64,000 nucleotides of DNA from Spirochaetaceae bacterium UBA5556 (GTDB lineage Bacteria; Spirochaetota; Spirochaetia; Treponematales; Rectinemataceae). The translations under genes and the position numbers were made by a program. The notes under the pieces are model-generated. The model was given only the letters and a program-made list of their open reading frames with translations. It did no database searches and was not told the origin of the DNA. Position 1 is the first letter of the stretch. Each line of letters starts with the position of its first letter. Location of the stretch: NCBI GenBank assembly GCA_002425765.1, contig DIMW01000006.1, positions 117,400 through 181,399 on the forward strand. The letters run 5' to 3'. Below, one piece after another: positions 1 to 8,851 of the stretch.

Positions 1-1530
1 ATCGGCAGCCAGACAGGCAACCTGTTCATCATGCAGAACATGAAGCCGAACATCGAAGCGGCGGATCTCGTCATCACTCCAAATCTTCAGGACTTCACGA
101 CCGCAAGCTATGCCCGCGCGAAAGAGATCATCGCCCGCGGCGAAGAAGCCGGCGAGGCCGCAATGCCCCGGCTGCGCGAACTGGCCGCAAAAATCGCGGC
201 GCGGAGAGCCCTCGTCACTCCTTCTGAGCAAGCCAATCGGAAAGCATTCGCCCCGCCTCCCGTGTTCTCCTCGCTGAGGGTCGAGGGGGGCACCCCATCG
301 GACAGAGATACAATAGCGAGTATCTTTGCCCCGCTCGTTGGCAGGGTCTATTCAAGAGAAGCTCTTGAGAGCGCGCTCCACACGGCGTACGTCGCCGGCG
401 ATTTTTCGCTCGTCACATTCGATCTGGAACAGATAGGGGACGCCGGAGCTCCCGGGGCTCTGGTCGGCGTGGTCTCCCTCGTCCCCAAGAAGCCTGTCGA
501 GAATGAACTCTTCGCGTCGTTGGACTTTCAGGGTGCCGTCTCGGATAATATTTCAAGCAATATGGTGGTGTCTTCGGGATTTTTGGCCAAGGAACTCACC
601 GGACATGGTTCTGCGCTCCTCGCCTCGATTTCATTCGTGAACAAAACCTCGGCGAGCATAGAATATTTTCAGCCACTCGGTTCCTTCTTTCTCCTGCCCT
701 GGGGCCGGTTCCGATTTGAGTACGACATGTCCGCCTCAGAATCGATTCCTGTCGCGGTAGCCTCAAAGTTCAGGACATACGGGGCTGGCGTGTGGGGCGG
801 ACTCGTCTTGGGAAATATCGCCGATGTCATGGCGGGCTACTCCTTCGAAAATGTGCTCACCGGTAATGACTGGGCGAGTCTGACGGCACAAAACGCGGGG
901 GCGCTGAGGGCCGCGCTGAGGCTCGATACGAGAGACAGAACCGCATTCCCACGCAGAGGGATCGCCCTCACCGCGTACGGGCACTGGTTCAGCCCGAACT
1001 TCGGCGGCCAATTCTCCTTCGCTCAGATCGAAGTCAATGCTTCGACAGCCATTCCGCTGGGACGAGCCGATGCCCTGCACCTGAGCGTCTTTGGAGGCAC
1101 AGATTTCGCCGGCATAGTGACGGGTGCCCAGCCCGCAAAGATTTCTTATTATTCGACGCTGAACCAGCCGTCGATGTTCTACGGGATAGGCTATGTCCCG
1201 AGTAGCTGCGCGGGAAATTCCGTCTTCGCGGGGAGTGTCGAATACCAGCACCGCGTCAAGGTCATCAATGAGTTGACGGGCGGCGATATATATCTCTTCG
1301 CGAACGGGAGCGCGGGAGCAGTTGTACAATACGATGATCCGACAACATACGCGGTGTGGCCGCCCAAATGGAGCGCGACGCTCGGAGCGAGCGCGAGACT
1401 GTCGCGGCACTACGGCATGCTTGTCGGTGTGAGCCTTTTCGGAAACATCGATGATACAGACGCCGTCATGCCCGCCTTCGTGATCCAGATCGGCTCATTC
1501 AACCATGCAAGCGTCATCGACAGGCGCTGA
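1..1530 (+). CDS. Patatin-like phospholipase with BamA-type barrel, 3' part (5' end outside window)
   Basis: The reading frame is open from base 1, so the gene begins left of the window; the ATG at 31 is internal. About 509 residues are visible. The first 70 (DLVITPNLQDFTT, then a charged helix) resemble the end of a patatin phospholipase domain. Residues about 85-165 look like one POTRA domain, and the rest is rich in alternating Gly, aromatic and polar residues ending in a hydrophobic strand, as in an outer-membrane beta-barrel of the BamA/surface-antigen family. Proteins with this order are type Vd-like autotransported lipases of the outer membrane (family knowledge). The catalytic Ser-Asp dyad would lie in the missing part, so activity cannot be judged. 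It converges on the DUF401 gene with a 43-bp gap and no obvious terminator. Confidence 0.8.
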   Translation: MGSQTGNLFIMQNMKPNIEAADLVITPNLQDFTTASYARAKEIIARGEEAGEAAMPRLRELAAKIAARRALVTPSEQANRKAFAPPPVFSSLRVEGGTPSDRDTIASIFAPLVGRVYSREALESALHTAYVAGDFSLVTFDLEQIGDAGAPGALVGVVSLVPKKPVENELFASLDFQGAVSDNISSNMVVSSGFLAKELTGHGSALLASISFVNKTSASIEYFQPLGSFFLLPWGRFRFEYDMSASESIPVAVASKFRTYGAGVWGGLVLGNIADVMAGYSFENVLTGNDWASLTAQNAGALRAALRLDTRDRTAFPRRGIALTAYGHWFSPNFGGQFSFAQIEVNASTAIPLGRADALHLSVFGGTDFAGIVTGAQPAKISYYSTLNQPSMFYGIGYVPSSCAGNSVFAGSVEYQHRVKVINELTGGDIYLFANGSAGAVVQYDDPTTYAVWPPKWSATLGASARLSRHYGMLVGVSLFGNIDDTDAVMPAFVIQIGSFNHASVIDRR

Positions 1531-1573
1531 TTCGTCCGGAGAGGGCCGCAGGAAAGCTGTGACTGACTAAGCC

Positions 1574-2914
1574 TTATCGCGACACGGCCATGAGAATGGC
1601 GCCATACACGCTCGCTATGGCGATAAAAATGCCCAGCGGCAGGGCGAATCTGCGAATCATCGAAGGCAGAGTCGTCTTGAAATGCTGTGCCGTGACCACC
1701 ATGCAGACATGGAGCGGGGAGAACATCATGCCCGCATAGCCAAACGCGCCCGCGATCACCACACCCGCCTTGAAAGGAATGCCGGAGGATGAGATGAGGC
1801 CGAGCACGATCGGCAGGGAGAGGCCGACATACCCTATCCCCACGCCGGTCACGATTCCCGAAATGAAGGGTAAAAGCGCGATGACAATGATCGGGGGAAT
1901 CCCGGCGCCCGCGAGTTCCGTCGATGCGGCATGCGCCAAGTCCGCGGCATTCATGAGCGCGGAAAAGATACGAATACCCACGATGACCGCGATCAATTCC
2001 AAAGTGGACTTTGAAATGCTCTTTTTGAATATCTGCGGTCCACCGGCGATCTTCACAAGGTAGCGCGAGCCGATCAAAAGTCCGCAGAGCACCGGTGCAT
2101 AGCGTCCGATAAGCGATGCGGCGTTTGCGTCGAGCCCTAGATGCGGCGCAAGGAGCTCCCACAGAATGTCGAGCACAACATAACTGCCCAGCACCATACC
2201 AAGAGGCGCGATGCCGCGCACGAGGCGATGCATTTTTGCCTTTTCGAGCTTGTGGGGCACACTTTCTTGTGTATACCGCGCGCCACTGGGCGCCTTATCG
2301 CCTCTGGGCAAAATAAAAATGAGCCCAAGCGCGAACAGCACAATCGGCGCATACAGGTTCAGAACTATGAGCGTCGCGACGGGCAGCTTTGTCAGGCCGG
2401 CCGTCAGGATAAACGCCGGAAACAGTGGCCAGATGAGCTCAAGATTATGCCGGAACCAGTAATTGACCGCAGAGAGCGTCTCGGGGCTCCGGGAATCGTC
2501 GTCGTTCATGGCACCGACCAGTGGCGCGGAGATGATCGCACCCCCCGGCATGGGGAGAGTCCCGATCAAAAGCGGCGCGACCGCGAGGGCTATCCTCCGC
2601 GAGGGCGCCGACTCGGCGATAGCGTTGGCAAACGCATCCATTGCGCCCGACTTCTTCATCGCCACGGAAAAGGCCATGATCGCGGTGAGAAGAATCACGA
2701 GCAAAATCAAATCGGGGTTGATCAGCTCCCTGAAGATAGCGAGTGCGGTAGCGCCAGGACTCAGCCCCTGCCACAGCGCGATGACAATGCCGCCAACAGC
2801 GGCGGCGAGCCCGAGGTGCACATGCTTCACGGTAGCGATCACAACCAGCGAAAAAATCACCAGTATTTTTATGAGTGCAGGAATATTGAGCATAGTGTCT
2901 AAGGTAGCCTGCAC
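1574..2914 (-). CDS. DUF401 family integral membrane permease
   Basis: A hydrophobic protein of about 446 residues with ten or more predicted membrane segments. The stretch GTLPMPGGAIISAPLVG near residue 120 and a mirrored loop late in the protein match the DUF401 family, related to the gluconate/citrate permeases of the IT superfamily. Substrate is unknown. The upstream start is a GTG at 2914; an ATG at 2893 is also possible, and neither has a clear ribosome-binding site. It stands alone, divergent from the TetR gene. Family confidence is good, function is not assigned. Confidence 0.75.
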   Translation of the reverse strand: MQATLDTMLNIPALIKILVIFSLVVIATVKHVHLGLAAAVGGIVIALWQGLSPGATALAIFRELINPDLILLVILLTAIMAFSVAMKKSGAMDAFANAIAESAPSRRIALAVAPLLIGTLPMPGGAIISAPLVGAMNDDDSRSPETLSAVNYWFRHNLELIWPLFPAFILTAGLTKLPVATLIVLNLYAPIVLFALGLIFILPRGDKAPSGARYTQESVPHKLEKAKMHRLVRGIAPLGMVLGSYVVLDILWELLAPHLGLDANAASLIGRYAPVLCGLLIGSRYLVKIAGGPQIFKKSISKSTLELIAVIVGIRIFSALMNAADLAHAASTELAGAGIPPIIVIALLPFISGIVTGVGIGYVGLSLPIVLGLISSSGIPFKAGVVIAGAFGYAGMMFSPLHVCMVVTAQHFKTTLPSMIRRFALPLGIFIAIASVYGAILMAVSR

Positions 2915-3040
2915 TTGATACTCTGCACAAGAGCAGGAATGGTGGGCCTTTTTGTGTGGATATTTTAGGCCTGTTCTGGTCTGGGGCTTAGCGTCATTCA
3001 GGACACCTTGGGGAAGTCGAGAAAAATCTCGGATATATCG

Positions 3041-3069
3041 TTGACTTTGTTTTTTCGATGCGTTATATT
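3041..3069 (+). promoter_or_regulatory. Sigma-70 type promoter of the TetR gene
   Basis: TTGACT at 3041-3046 and TATATT at 3064-3069 are separated by exactly 17 bp. The predicted start of transcription, near 3076, falls inside the inverted repeat at 3069-3082. An ATG at 3058 lies upstream of that point and so cannot be the start codon of this transcript, which supports translation from 3124. Confidence 0.7.
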
Positions 3070-3082
3070 GACAGTATTGTCA
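3069..3082. promoter_or_regulatory. Inverted repeat, likely TetR operator
   Basis: TGACA-GTAT-TGTCA is a perfect 5-bp-arm inverted repeat that begins at the last base of the -10 box and covers the predicted transcription start. This is where an autorepressing TetR protein would bind. The operator function is inferred from position and symmetry. Confidence 0.6.
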
Positions 3083-3123
3083 GAATAGATTCAGGATATG
3101 CTCTACGCTGCGAGGTGCCGCCT

Positions 3124-3699
3124 ATGCCAAAGATAGTCGATCACGACGAAAGAAAACGCGAAATCGTCAATTCGGCGCTCCAGCTGTTTTCGCGGCAAGG
3201 TTATCACAACGCGAGTTTCGGCGATATTGCGTCCGCGAGTGGGTTGAGCCGCACCAACGTTTATAACTATTTCAAGAACAAGGATGAAATTTTTTACTAC
3301 GCAGTCGCCAAGCTCCTCGATACCATCGCCTTAAACATTGAATACATCATTCGGCGACAGGAGTTAAGCCTCGCACAGAAGCTTCAGAAAATATATCAGG
3401 TATTTACCAACGATATCGGAGAAGGCAAGTACACTTCGATCATCCTCGATCTCGCGCTGAGGCGGAAACGGGAGGACACGAACCTTGCGGAGACGCTCGA
3501 TGAAGCCACAAAGAAGCTCCGCAAAAAAATCGAGACGCTTTTTGCCGGGGAGACCCCCCTGCTGTCTTCCTCGCAGATCCCAATCGCCACGACGCTCTTT
3601 TTTTCTCTCATCGAGAGCAGCATCATGCACTCTCTTTTTACTGACGGGGCTTTCATCCAGCAGAACATAGGTTCGATTCTGCATATGCTCGGTACCTGA
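3124..3699 (+). CDS. TetR/AcrR family transcriptional regulator
   Basis: 191 residues from the ATG at 3124, preceded by GAGGTG at 7-nt spacing. The N-terminal 50 residues carry a classic TetR helix-turn-helix (ALQLFSRQGYHNASFGDIA, then LSRTNVYNYFKNKDE). The C-terminal ligand-binding part is mostly helical and has no recognisable specificity. The gene has its own promoter with an inverted repeat on the -10/+1 region, so autorepression is likely. It is followed by a 22-codon ORF and a radical-SAM gene in the same direction, with no terminator between, so it probably controls that enzyme (inference). Confidence 0.9.
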   Translation: MPKIVDHDERKREIVNSALQLFSRQGYHNASFGDIASASGLSRTNVYNYFKNKDEIFYYAVAKLLDTIALNIEYIIRRQELSLAQKLQKIYQVFTNDIGEGKYTSIILDLALRRKREDTNLAETLDEATKKLRKKIETLFAGETPLLSSSQIPIATTLFFSLIESSIMHSLFTDGAFIQQNIGSILHMLGT

Positions 3700-3720
3700 A
3701 CGGTGATATTGGAGGAACAA

Positions 3721-3789
3721 ATGCAGTTTGCATTTATTTTGACGGAGCTGTCATCAAAAATGGAGCAATGGGGAGAAAACTATGAATAA
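3721..3789 (+). CDS. 22-residue ORF upstream of and overlapping radical-SAM gene
   Basis: ATG at 3721 is preceded by a strong GGAGG at 5-nt spacing and encodes 22 residues (MQFAFILTELSSKMEQWGEN, then Tyr-Glu). Its TAA stop at 3787 lies 5 nt past the radical-SAM ATG at 3782, so the two overlap by 8 nt. The simplest reading is a leader peptide for translational coupling. A second, speculative reading is a substrate peptide of the adjacent radical-SAM/SPASM-like enzyme. It has no Cys and no double-Gly leader motif. I saw no similar ORF in front of the paralogous enzyme at 20965-22302. Confidence 0.4.
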   Translation: MQFAFILTELSSKMEQWGENYE

Positions 3790-5236
3790 CATTACGTACT
3801 CGTTGGGGAATGCGGCTATAAATATTTCATTGCGCTATCTCAACAAGAATCCCGAAAAAAATATTCCGAAGATCGCGGATATCCTCATGCCCTTCACCTA
3901 CCGCGAAGACATGAAGCGCCAGCTCGCGACAGGCAAAAAAGTCATGCAGGACCCCAGCAATCCTTACCGGGGCCTTATCATGCGTGCATTCAATGAACTC
4001 GCGCCCAACGTCCGCAAGAGTTTCTTGTCGAATTTTGTGCTCAACTCCGCGATGATAGGTGCGGATAAAGCCTCCATGCTCAGAGTCAAATACAACTGCA
4101 ACATTCCCTGGGCCATACTCATGGATCCCACGAGCGCGTGCAATCTGCACTGCAAGGGATGCTGGGCAGCCGAATACAACAAGACCGATTCCATGGATTA
4201 TGCCCTCCTCGACCGCATCATCCGCGAAGGCAAAGAGCTCGGCGTCTATTTCTACATCTATTCAGGAGGCGAACCCACGGTGCGGAAAGACGACCTGCTC
4301 AAGCTTGCGAAGGTCCATAACGACTGTATATTCCTGGCGTTCACCAACGGCACGCTGGTCGACGACGCGTTCGCGAAGGCGCTCGCCGAAGTCGGCAATT
4401 TCGGACTCGCGTTCAGCATTGAAGGTTTTGAAGACGCCACGGATTTCCGCCGCGGCAACGGCACCTATCGGAAGGTAATCCAGGGTATGCAGAACATGAA
4501 GAAATACGGCGCTCCCTTCGGATTCAGCGCATGCTATCATTCCAAAAACACGGAGGCGGTGGGCGACGACAGATTCCTCGACTTTCTGATCGAACAGGGT
4601 TGCACCTTCGGCTGGTATTTCACCTATATGCCGCTGGGCAAAGATGCCGATACGAGTCTGCTCGCAAAGCCCGAACAGCGCGAGTACATGTTCCACTGGG
4701 TCCGCAGGATGCGTGACACAAAACCGATTTTCCTCCTCGATTTCTGGAACGATGGCCAGTATGTCAACGGCTGCATCGCGGGGGGAAAAAGCTACCTGCA
4801 CATCAATGCCGCAGGGGATGTGGAGCCATGCGCATTCATCCATTACTCAAACGTAAACATTCACGATGTTTCCTTACTGGAGGCACTGCGTTCGCCGATC
4901 TTCAAGCAGTATGCCGCCCATCAGCCTTTCAACGAAAACCATCTGAGGCCCTGCCCCTTACTGGACAACCCCGGTGTGCTCGCGGAGATGGTGAAAGCCT
5001 CCGGAGCCCATTCGACGCAGCCCATAGACGAGGAAGACGTCGACGAGCTCACGGCGAAATGCACCCCCGCCGCCGCCAGATGGACACCCGTTTCGGAAAA
5101 GCTCTGGGACGGGGAATTGCCATATTATCTCAAAGCCCAGAAAAAGAAAGACGAAGAGCAGAAAAGAAATCGCGAGGCCCTCGAAAAAAAGATGAAAAAG
5201 ACAAAAGAGGATACAAGCCTAGAGGCTGCCTCCTAA
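3782..5236 (+). CDS. Radical-SAM enzyme with SPASM-like C-terminus (paralogue A)
   Basis: 484 residues, start ATG with GGGGAGA five nt upstream. The cluster-binding motif is C120-x3-C124-x2-C127 (CNLHCKGCW), followed by the SAM-binding YSGGEP. Near the C-terminus CIAGGKSYLHINAAGDVEPC and later RPCPLLDNPG give additional cysteines in SPASM/twitch-like spacing, suggesting an auxiliary iron-sulfur site. The last 40 residues are a Lys/Glu-rich helix. The substrate is unknown. A paralogue at 20965-22302 matches along nearly its whole length. It lies in a probable operon behind a TetR gene and the 22-codon ORF. Its end overlaps the convergent HAD gene by 18 bp. Chemistry class is firm, biological role unknown. 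Confidence 0.85.
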   Translation: MNNITYSLGNAAINISLRYLNKNPEKNIPKIADILMPFTYREDMKRQLATGKKVMQDPSNPYRGLIMRAFNELAPNVRKSFLSNFVLNSAMIGADKASMLRVKYNCNIPWAILMDPTSACNLHCKGCWAAEYNKTDSMDYALLDRIIREGKELGVYFYIYSGGEPTVRKDDLLKLAKVHNDCIFLAFTNGTLVDDAFAKALAEVGNFGLAFSIEGFEDATDFRRGNGTYRKVIQGMQNMKKYGAPFGFSACYHSKNTEAVGDDRFLDFLIEQGCTFGWYFTYMPLGKDADTSLLAKPEQREYMFHWVRRMRDTKPIFLLDFWNDGQYVNGCIAGGKSYLHINAAGDVEPCAFIHYSNVNIHDVSLLEALRSPIFKQYAAHQPFNENHLRPCPLLDNPGVLAEMVKASGAHSTQPIDEEDVDELTAKCTPAAARWTPVSEKLWDGELPYYLKAQKKKDEEQKRNREALEKKMKKTKEDTSLEAAS

Positions 5237-5956
5237 AGGCTCCCCGACTGCGGGGGTGGCGGTCAATTTCCACGGCAGGGGCGCCCGGGCGAGGTCCGGC
5301 GCCGTCCAGGACGCCCCCGCGCTCCTCAAGATCTCTTCCGTGAAGCTCGAGGTGATTCCGAGTACGCGCGCGCCTGCGTGCACCCCCGCGATGGTCCCGT
5401 TCACCGCATCTTCCACCACGAGGCAGGCTCCGGGATCGACATCGAGATATTCGGCGGCCTTGAGGTACATTTCCGGATCGGGCTTTTTTCGCGTCACATC
5501 TTCGGCGGTGAGTATGGCCTCGAATTCCTTCGGATTCAAATCTAGGTAATCGAGATTGATCATCACCTTGACCTTGTCCGCCGCCGAGGCGAGGGCCGTC
5601 TTCAGACCATGGCCCCGGCACGCGCGCACATATTCGACGGCACCGGCAATGACCCTCATGCCCGCGGCGTGCCGACGCGCGAGCCGGCCGTATATCTCAT
5701 AGGCCCAAGACTTCGCGGCGACAAGATCGATTGCGAGGCCGTAGCGCTCGGCCACGCCACCGATGTAGCGGCTCTCCCCCGCCCCCACAAAAGGCATAAA
5801 ATCTTCGTATTGTACTTCGAGCCCGTAGTGCTCTGCAAACATCCGCCTGGCGGCCTCCGCGATGAGATGTTCGGAATCGACGAGCACTCCGTCCATATCG
5901 AAGAGTACCGCGCGGAAAACGGGCTGGCCGCCCTGGGAAAGGCTGGCTGCTTTCAT
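5219..5956 (-). CDS. HAD superfamily phosphatase / phosphoglucomutase-like
   Basis: 245 residues with the HAD nucleophile motif DMDGVLVDSE (Asp20, Asp22), a helical cap of the beta-phosphoglucomutase type, Lys in TRKKPDPE, and the acidic motif VVEDAVNG. Proteins with this set remove phosphate from, or move it within, small sugar phosphates. The start codon overlaps the stop of the upstream cupin gene by 4 bp (ATGA), so the two are translationally coupled. The exact substrate cannot be told. Confidence 0.85.
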   Translation of the reverse strand: MKAASLSQGGQPVFRAVLFDMDGVLVDSEHLIAEAARRMFAEHYGLEVQYEDFMPFVGAGESRYIGGVAERYGLAIDLVAAKSWAYEIYGRLARRHAAGMRVIAGAVEYVRACRGHGLKTALASAADKVKVMINLDYLDLNPKEFEAILTAEDVTRKKPDPEMYLKAAEYLDVDPGACLVVEDAVNGTIAGVHAGARVLGITSSFTEEILRSAGASWTAPDLARAPLPWKLTATPAVGEPLGGSL

Positions 5957-6303
5957 GAAGCTATATCATTATCATTTTTATACTTAATATATTCTTCACG
6001 TGTGGGACTGAAGACCTCGACCACGACGGCGTCTTCGAGCACATCGACCTTGTGCAGCGCATCCATGGGAATGCACCAACTGTCGCCAGGCTCCAGCTCC
6101 CGCATAGTGCCCGCGATGTCCATCCGAATGCGCCCGGCGACAAGATAGCCCGTCTGTTCATAAGGATGTTTGTGCTCGGGGAGCTGTGCGTTCTTCTCGA
6201 GCCGGACCTCAACAAGAAGAGAATGTGCTCCATAGCATAGAGTCTTGATGTGGTTTCCCGGCAAGGTCTCATGATAGCCCTCATCCGAATGTTTCCCAAA
6301 CAT
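5953..6303 (-). CDS. Cupin domain protein
   Basis: 116 residues forming a single small cupin barrel. The metal-site motifs are visible: HKHPYEQTGYLVAGRIRMDI contains the two His, the Glu-like position and the Gly turn, and GDSWCIPMDALHKVDVLED gives the second motif with His. The start is preceded by AAGGAGG six nt upstream. It forms a coupled pair with the HAD gene. A sugar-binding or sugar-isomerising role beside a sugar phosphatase is plausible but unproven. Confidence 0.85.
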   Translation of the reverse strand: MFGKHSDEGYHETLPGNHIKTLCYGAHSLLVEVRLEKNAQLPEHKHPYEQTGYLVAGRIRMDIAGTMRELEPGDSWCIPMDALHKVDVLEDAVVVEVFSPTREEYIKYKNDNDIAS

Positions 6304-6483
6304 GTAAAACCTCCTTGGTCACGGCCACGATGAGCATCGGTCCGGTGATGCCGATGCAGGTCTTCATTCAGAGCTATCGGTGATAATCTCTTTTATATTC
6401 AAATTAGGCAAGTGCTCAAAACAGGATCGGCCAGAAGCAACACGAGGACCAGCGGTCGATCGCCTTGATAAATGTTGCCCAAC

Positions 6484-6502
6484 ATTGCAACATTATTGCA
6501 AT
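6484..6502. promoter_or_regulatory. Inverted repeat in front of the arsR remnant
   Basis: ATTGCAA-CATTA-TTGCAAT, perfect 7-bp arms with a 5-bp gap. It lies just before the first clearly ArsR-like codons, a usual place for an ArsR operator. Because the regulator is broken, the site may be a relic. Confidence 0.4.
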
Positions 6503-6821
6503 GGAACCAGTTGCACGCAAATACGCGAGCGGTGGGCGGAAATGTTCAAGGCTCTCTTCAACCCTCTCCGATTAGTCATGCTCGAAAAAATGGAAGAAAA
6601 GCCCTGGTGCGTCTGCGCCCTTGCGGAGGAGTTGGGCATAGATACATCGATCGTTTCAAAATAGTTGAGTCAACTTAAATCTGCCGGCCTCATTGAAGAT
6701 TCTCGCATGGGCGGGCACCCTGGTTGAGTACAGGCTTGTCGCGCCATGCATTCTTCAGCTCACTTCCTGTGCCGACGAAACCATCCAAGAGAAGCTGAAG
6801 AAACTTCTCAGCGAGAAATGA
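6503..6821 (+). pseudogene. arsR: arsR-type repressor, broken by a stop and a frameshift
   Basis: Homology runs through helix one (RERWAEMFKALFNPLRLVML), the metal-binding segment WCVCALAEELG with the Cys-x-Cys arsenic motif, and SIVSK. An in-frame TAG at 6662-6664 then takes the place of the usual His of SKHLSQLK. The frame continues as LSQLKSAGLIEDSRMGGHP. A one-base gain at about 6721-6723 moves the rest (VEYRLVAPCILQL to KKLLSEK, stop at 6819) into another frame. Removing one G and the TAG restores a normal ArsR C-terminus. No good start codon is left either. This is a recent pseudogene; the following 150 bp before arsC hold nothing recognisable. Confidence 0.75.
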
Positions 6822-6975
6822 ATCTGGCGCAGATTAAAATAGGGGCACTTGAGAATGGCCAAACATCTCTGCTTTTTAAATCGCCACGCGCCCCGCAATC
6901 GACACAGCCTCGGGCTAACCGATTATTAACAGAGACTTAACAGAGCCATTTGAACAGCATTAGTATCATTCAAAA

Positions 6976-7410
6976 ATGGTCAGGGTGTTGTTTTTATGCG
7001 TACACAACTCGGCCCGCAGTCAGATGGCCGAGGCATTCTGCAAGAAATACGGGGGAGAGAACTTTACCGCAGAGAGTGCGGGACTCGAGCCCGGCACACT
7101 CAATCCCTATGTCGTGCGCGCGATGGCGGAAATCGGCATCGATATCTCGAAAAACCAGACAAAGAGCGTATACGCCTTCTTCAGAGAGGGGCGGTCCTAT
7201 CACGCGGTGGTGAGCGTCTGTTCAAAGGAAGCCGCGGAACGCTGTCCGATATTTCCCGGCGCACCGATCACGCTCCACTGGCCATTCGACGATCCATCGT
7301 CATTTCGCGGTTCCGATCAGGAGATTATGGAAAAAGTGAGGCGCATCCGCGACGCGATTGAGATGAAAGTAAAAGAATTCATCGAGGCGTGGCCTCGCAT
7401 CATTGAATAA
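6976..7410 (+). CDS. arsC: Arsenate reductase, thioredoxin-coupled type
   Basis: 144 residues of the low-molecular-weight phosphotyrosine-phosphatase fold. The active loop is CVHNSAR with Cys8 and Arg14, and the two relay cysteines are Cys82 and Cys90 ([10 protein letters not shown]), matching the Cys10/82/89 triad of the plasmid pI258 enzyme. It reduces arsenate to arsenite in the cytoplasm using thioredoxin. No arsenite exporter lies nearby and the neighbouring arsR is broken, so regulation is probably lost. The ribosome-binding site is weak. The stop abuts the convergent lpdA stop. Confidence 0.9.
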   Translation: MVRVLFLCVHNSARSQMAEAFCKKYGGENFTAESAGLEPGTLNPYVVRAMAEIGIDISKNQTKSVYAFFREGRSYHAVVSVCSKEAAERCPIFPGAPITLHWPFDDPSSFRGSDQEIMEKVRRIRDAIEMKVKEFIEAWPRIIE

Positions 7411-8832
7411 TCATATGTGAATGGCGTGGCCGAGCGCGGCCTTCGACGCCTCCATGATCGTCTCCGAAACAGTCGGGTGCGCGTGCACAAGTTCAGCGAC
7501 ATCTTCCACGGTGAGCTCTGCTTTGGAAGCGAGAAGGAGTTCGTGAATGGTATCCGCCGCGCTCTCGCCAACGATCGAAGCCCCGAGAATAGCCTTCGTA
7601 GCAGGATCGAACACGATCTTCACCTGGCCTTCGGGCGCTTCCTCCGCCACTGCCCGGCCATTCCCCCGATACGGGAATCTCGCCACCTCATACCGGAGGT
7701 CCTTCTCCTTCGCGCTCGCCTCCGACAGGCCAAAGGAGGCGACTTCAGGCTCGCAGTATACGGCGCTGGGCACATGCAGCCTGTCGAGCACATGCTCCCG
7801 GGGATTCGGCGCGCCTTTCAACAGATGCGCGACCCGCTCCGCGACGATCTCGCCCGCCTTCGACGCGGTATGCGCGAGTTGTGGATACGGCGTGATATCC
7901 CCCACCGCGTAGATGCCCGCGCAGGATGTCTCGTGATATTCGCCGGTGACTATGTAGCCCCGCTCCACGCGCATGCCGAGTCTTTCAACGCCAAGACCCT
8001 CGATATTGGTCGCGCGGCCGACCGACACGAGCGCCGCGTCGGTTTCGATCTCGAGAGGAGAGCCCTGCGCGTCGGTGAGGTGGACCATGACATGGTCGCC
8101 CACGACCTCCGCGCCGCGGGCCTTGGCCCCGGTATAGATGGCGACCCCCTGGGCGCGGAATTCCTTCTCGACAATCTTCGACGCCTCTTCATCCTCCAGG
8201 GGAAGAACTCTTGGCAGAAGCTCGGCGACGGTCACCTCGACACCGAAGGCGTTCATCACATACGCGAACTCCATGCCGATCGCGCCGGCGCCAAGGATAA
8301 AGAGGCGCCTGGGAAGCTTTTCGCTCATGAGCATGCCGGTGGACGAGAGAATTTTCTTTTCGTCGAACTCAAAGCCGGGGATGATTCGGGGCCTCGAACC
8401 CGTGGCGAGCAGAATGGCCTTCGCCTTGAGCTGGAAGGAGCCGCCCTCAGCCTCCACCTCGATCGTGTTCGCGCCCAAAAGCGTCGCCTTCCCCCGGACA
8501 AGTTCTACATTATTCTTTTTCAGAAGATAACTCACGCCTTTCGAGAGCCTGTCTGCGGCCAAACGTGAAGCTTTCCACACCTGCGCGTAATCAAAACCAC
8601 TCAGGTCAACCTTTGCGCCGCACGTTTCGAGCAGTTTTTTGCCCTCGGCAAACAGGCGGGCATTGTGAATCAGTGATTTGGACGGGATGCAGCCGATATT
8701 GAGACACACCCCGCCCACAAGATTCTTTTCGACGACGGCTGTCGTGAGGCCAAGCTGCGCGGCGCGAATCGCCGCGACATAGCCGCCCGGGCCAGCCCCT
8801 ATCACCACAAAATCGTATTGCTTTGCTTCCAT
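7411..8832 (-). CDS. lpdA: Dihydrolipoamide dehydrogenase (E3)
   Basis: 473 residues from the ATG at 8832, which has GGGAG upstream. FAD-binding GAGPGGYVAA, redox pair Cys43-x4-Cys48 (GGVCLNIGCIPSK), NAD-binding GAGAIGMEFA and the C-terminal catalytic HAHPTVSE are all present. It reoxidises the lipoyl group of E2 and makes NADH. It is the last gene of the pdh operon, 19 bp after pdhC, and has no extra lipoyl domain. Confidence 0.95.
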   Translation of the reverse strand: MEAKQYDFVVIGAGPGGYVAAIRAAQLGLTTAVVEKNLVGGVCLNIGCIPSKSLIHNARLFAEGKKLLETCGAKVDLSGFDYAQVWKASRLAADRLSKGVSYLLKKNNVELVRGKATLLGANTIEVEAEGGSFQLKAKAILLATGSRPRIIPGFEFDEKKILSSTGMLMSEKLPRRLFILGAGAIGMEFAYVMNAFGVEVTVAELLPRVLPLEDEEASKIVEKEFRAQGVAIYTGAKARGAEVVGDHVMVHLTDAQGSPLEIETDAALVSVGRATNIEGLGVERLGMRVERGYIVTGEYHETSCAGIYAVGDITPYPQLAHTASKAGEIVAERVAHLLKGAPNPREHVLDRLHVPSAVYCEPEVASFGLSEASAKEKDLRYEVARFPYRGNGRAVAEEAPEGQVKIVFDPATKAILGASIVGESAADTIHELLLASKAELTVEDVAELVHAHPTVSETIMEASKAALGHAIHI

Positions 8833-8851
8833 TTTTTTAGGCTCCCGTAGT

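Noticed and set aside
6662..6664. TAG in arsR read as pyrrolysine or another recoded codon
   Set aside because: A separate frameshift lies 60 bp downstream and no recoding genes are visible; simple decay explains both.
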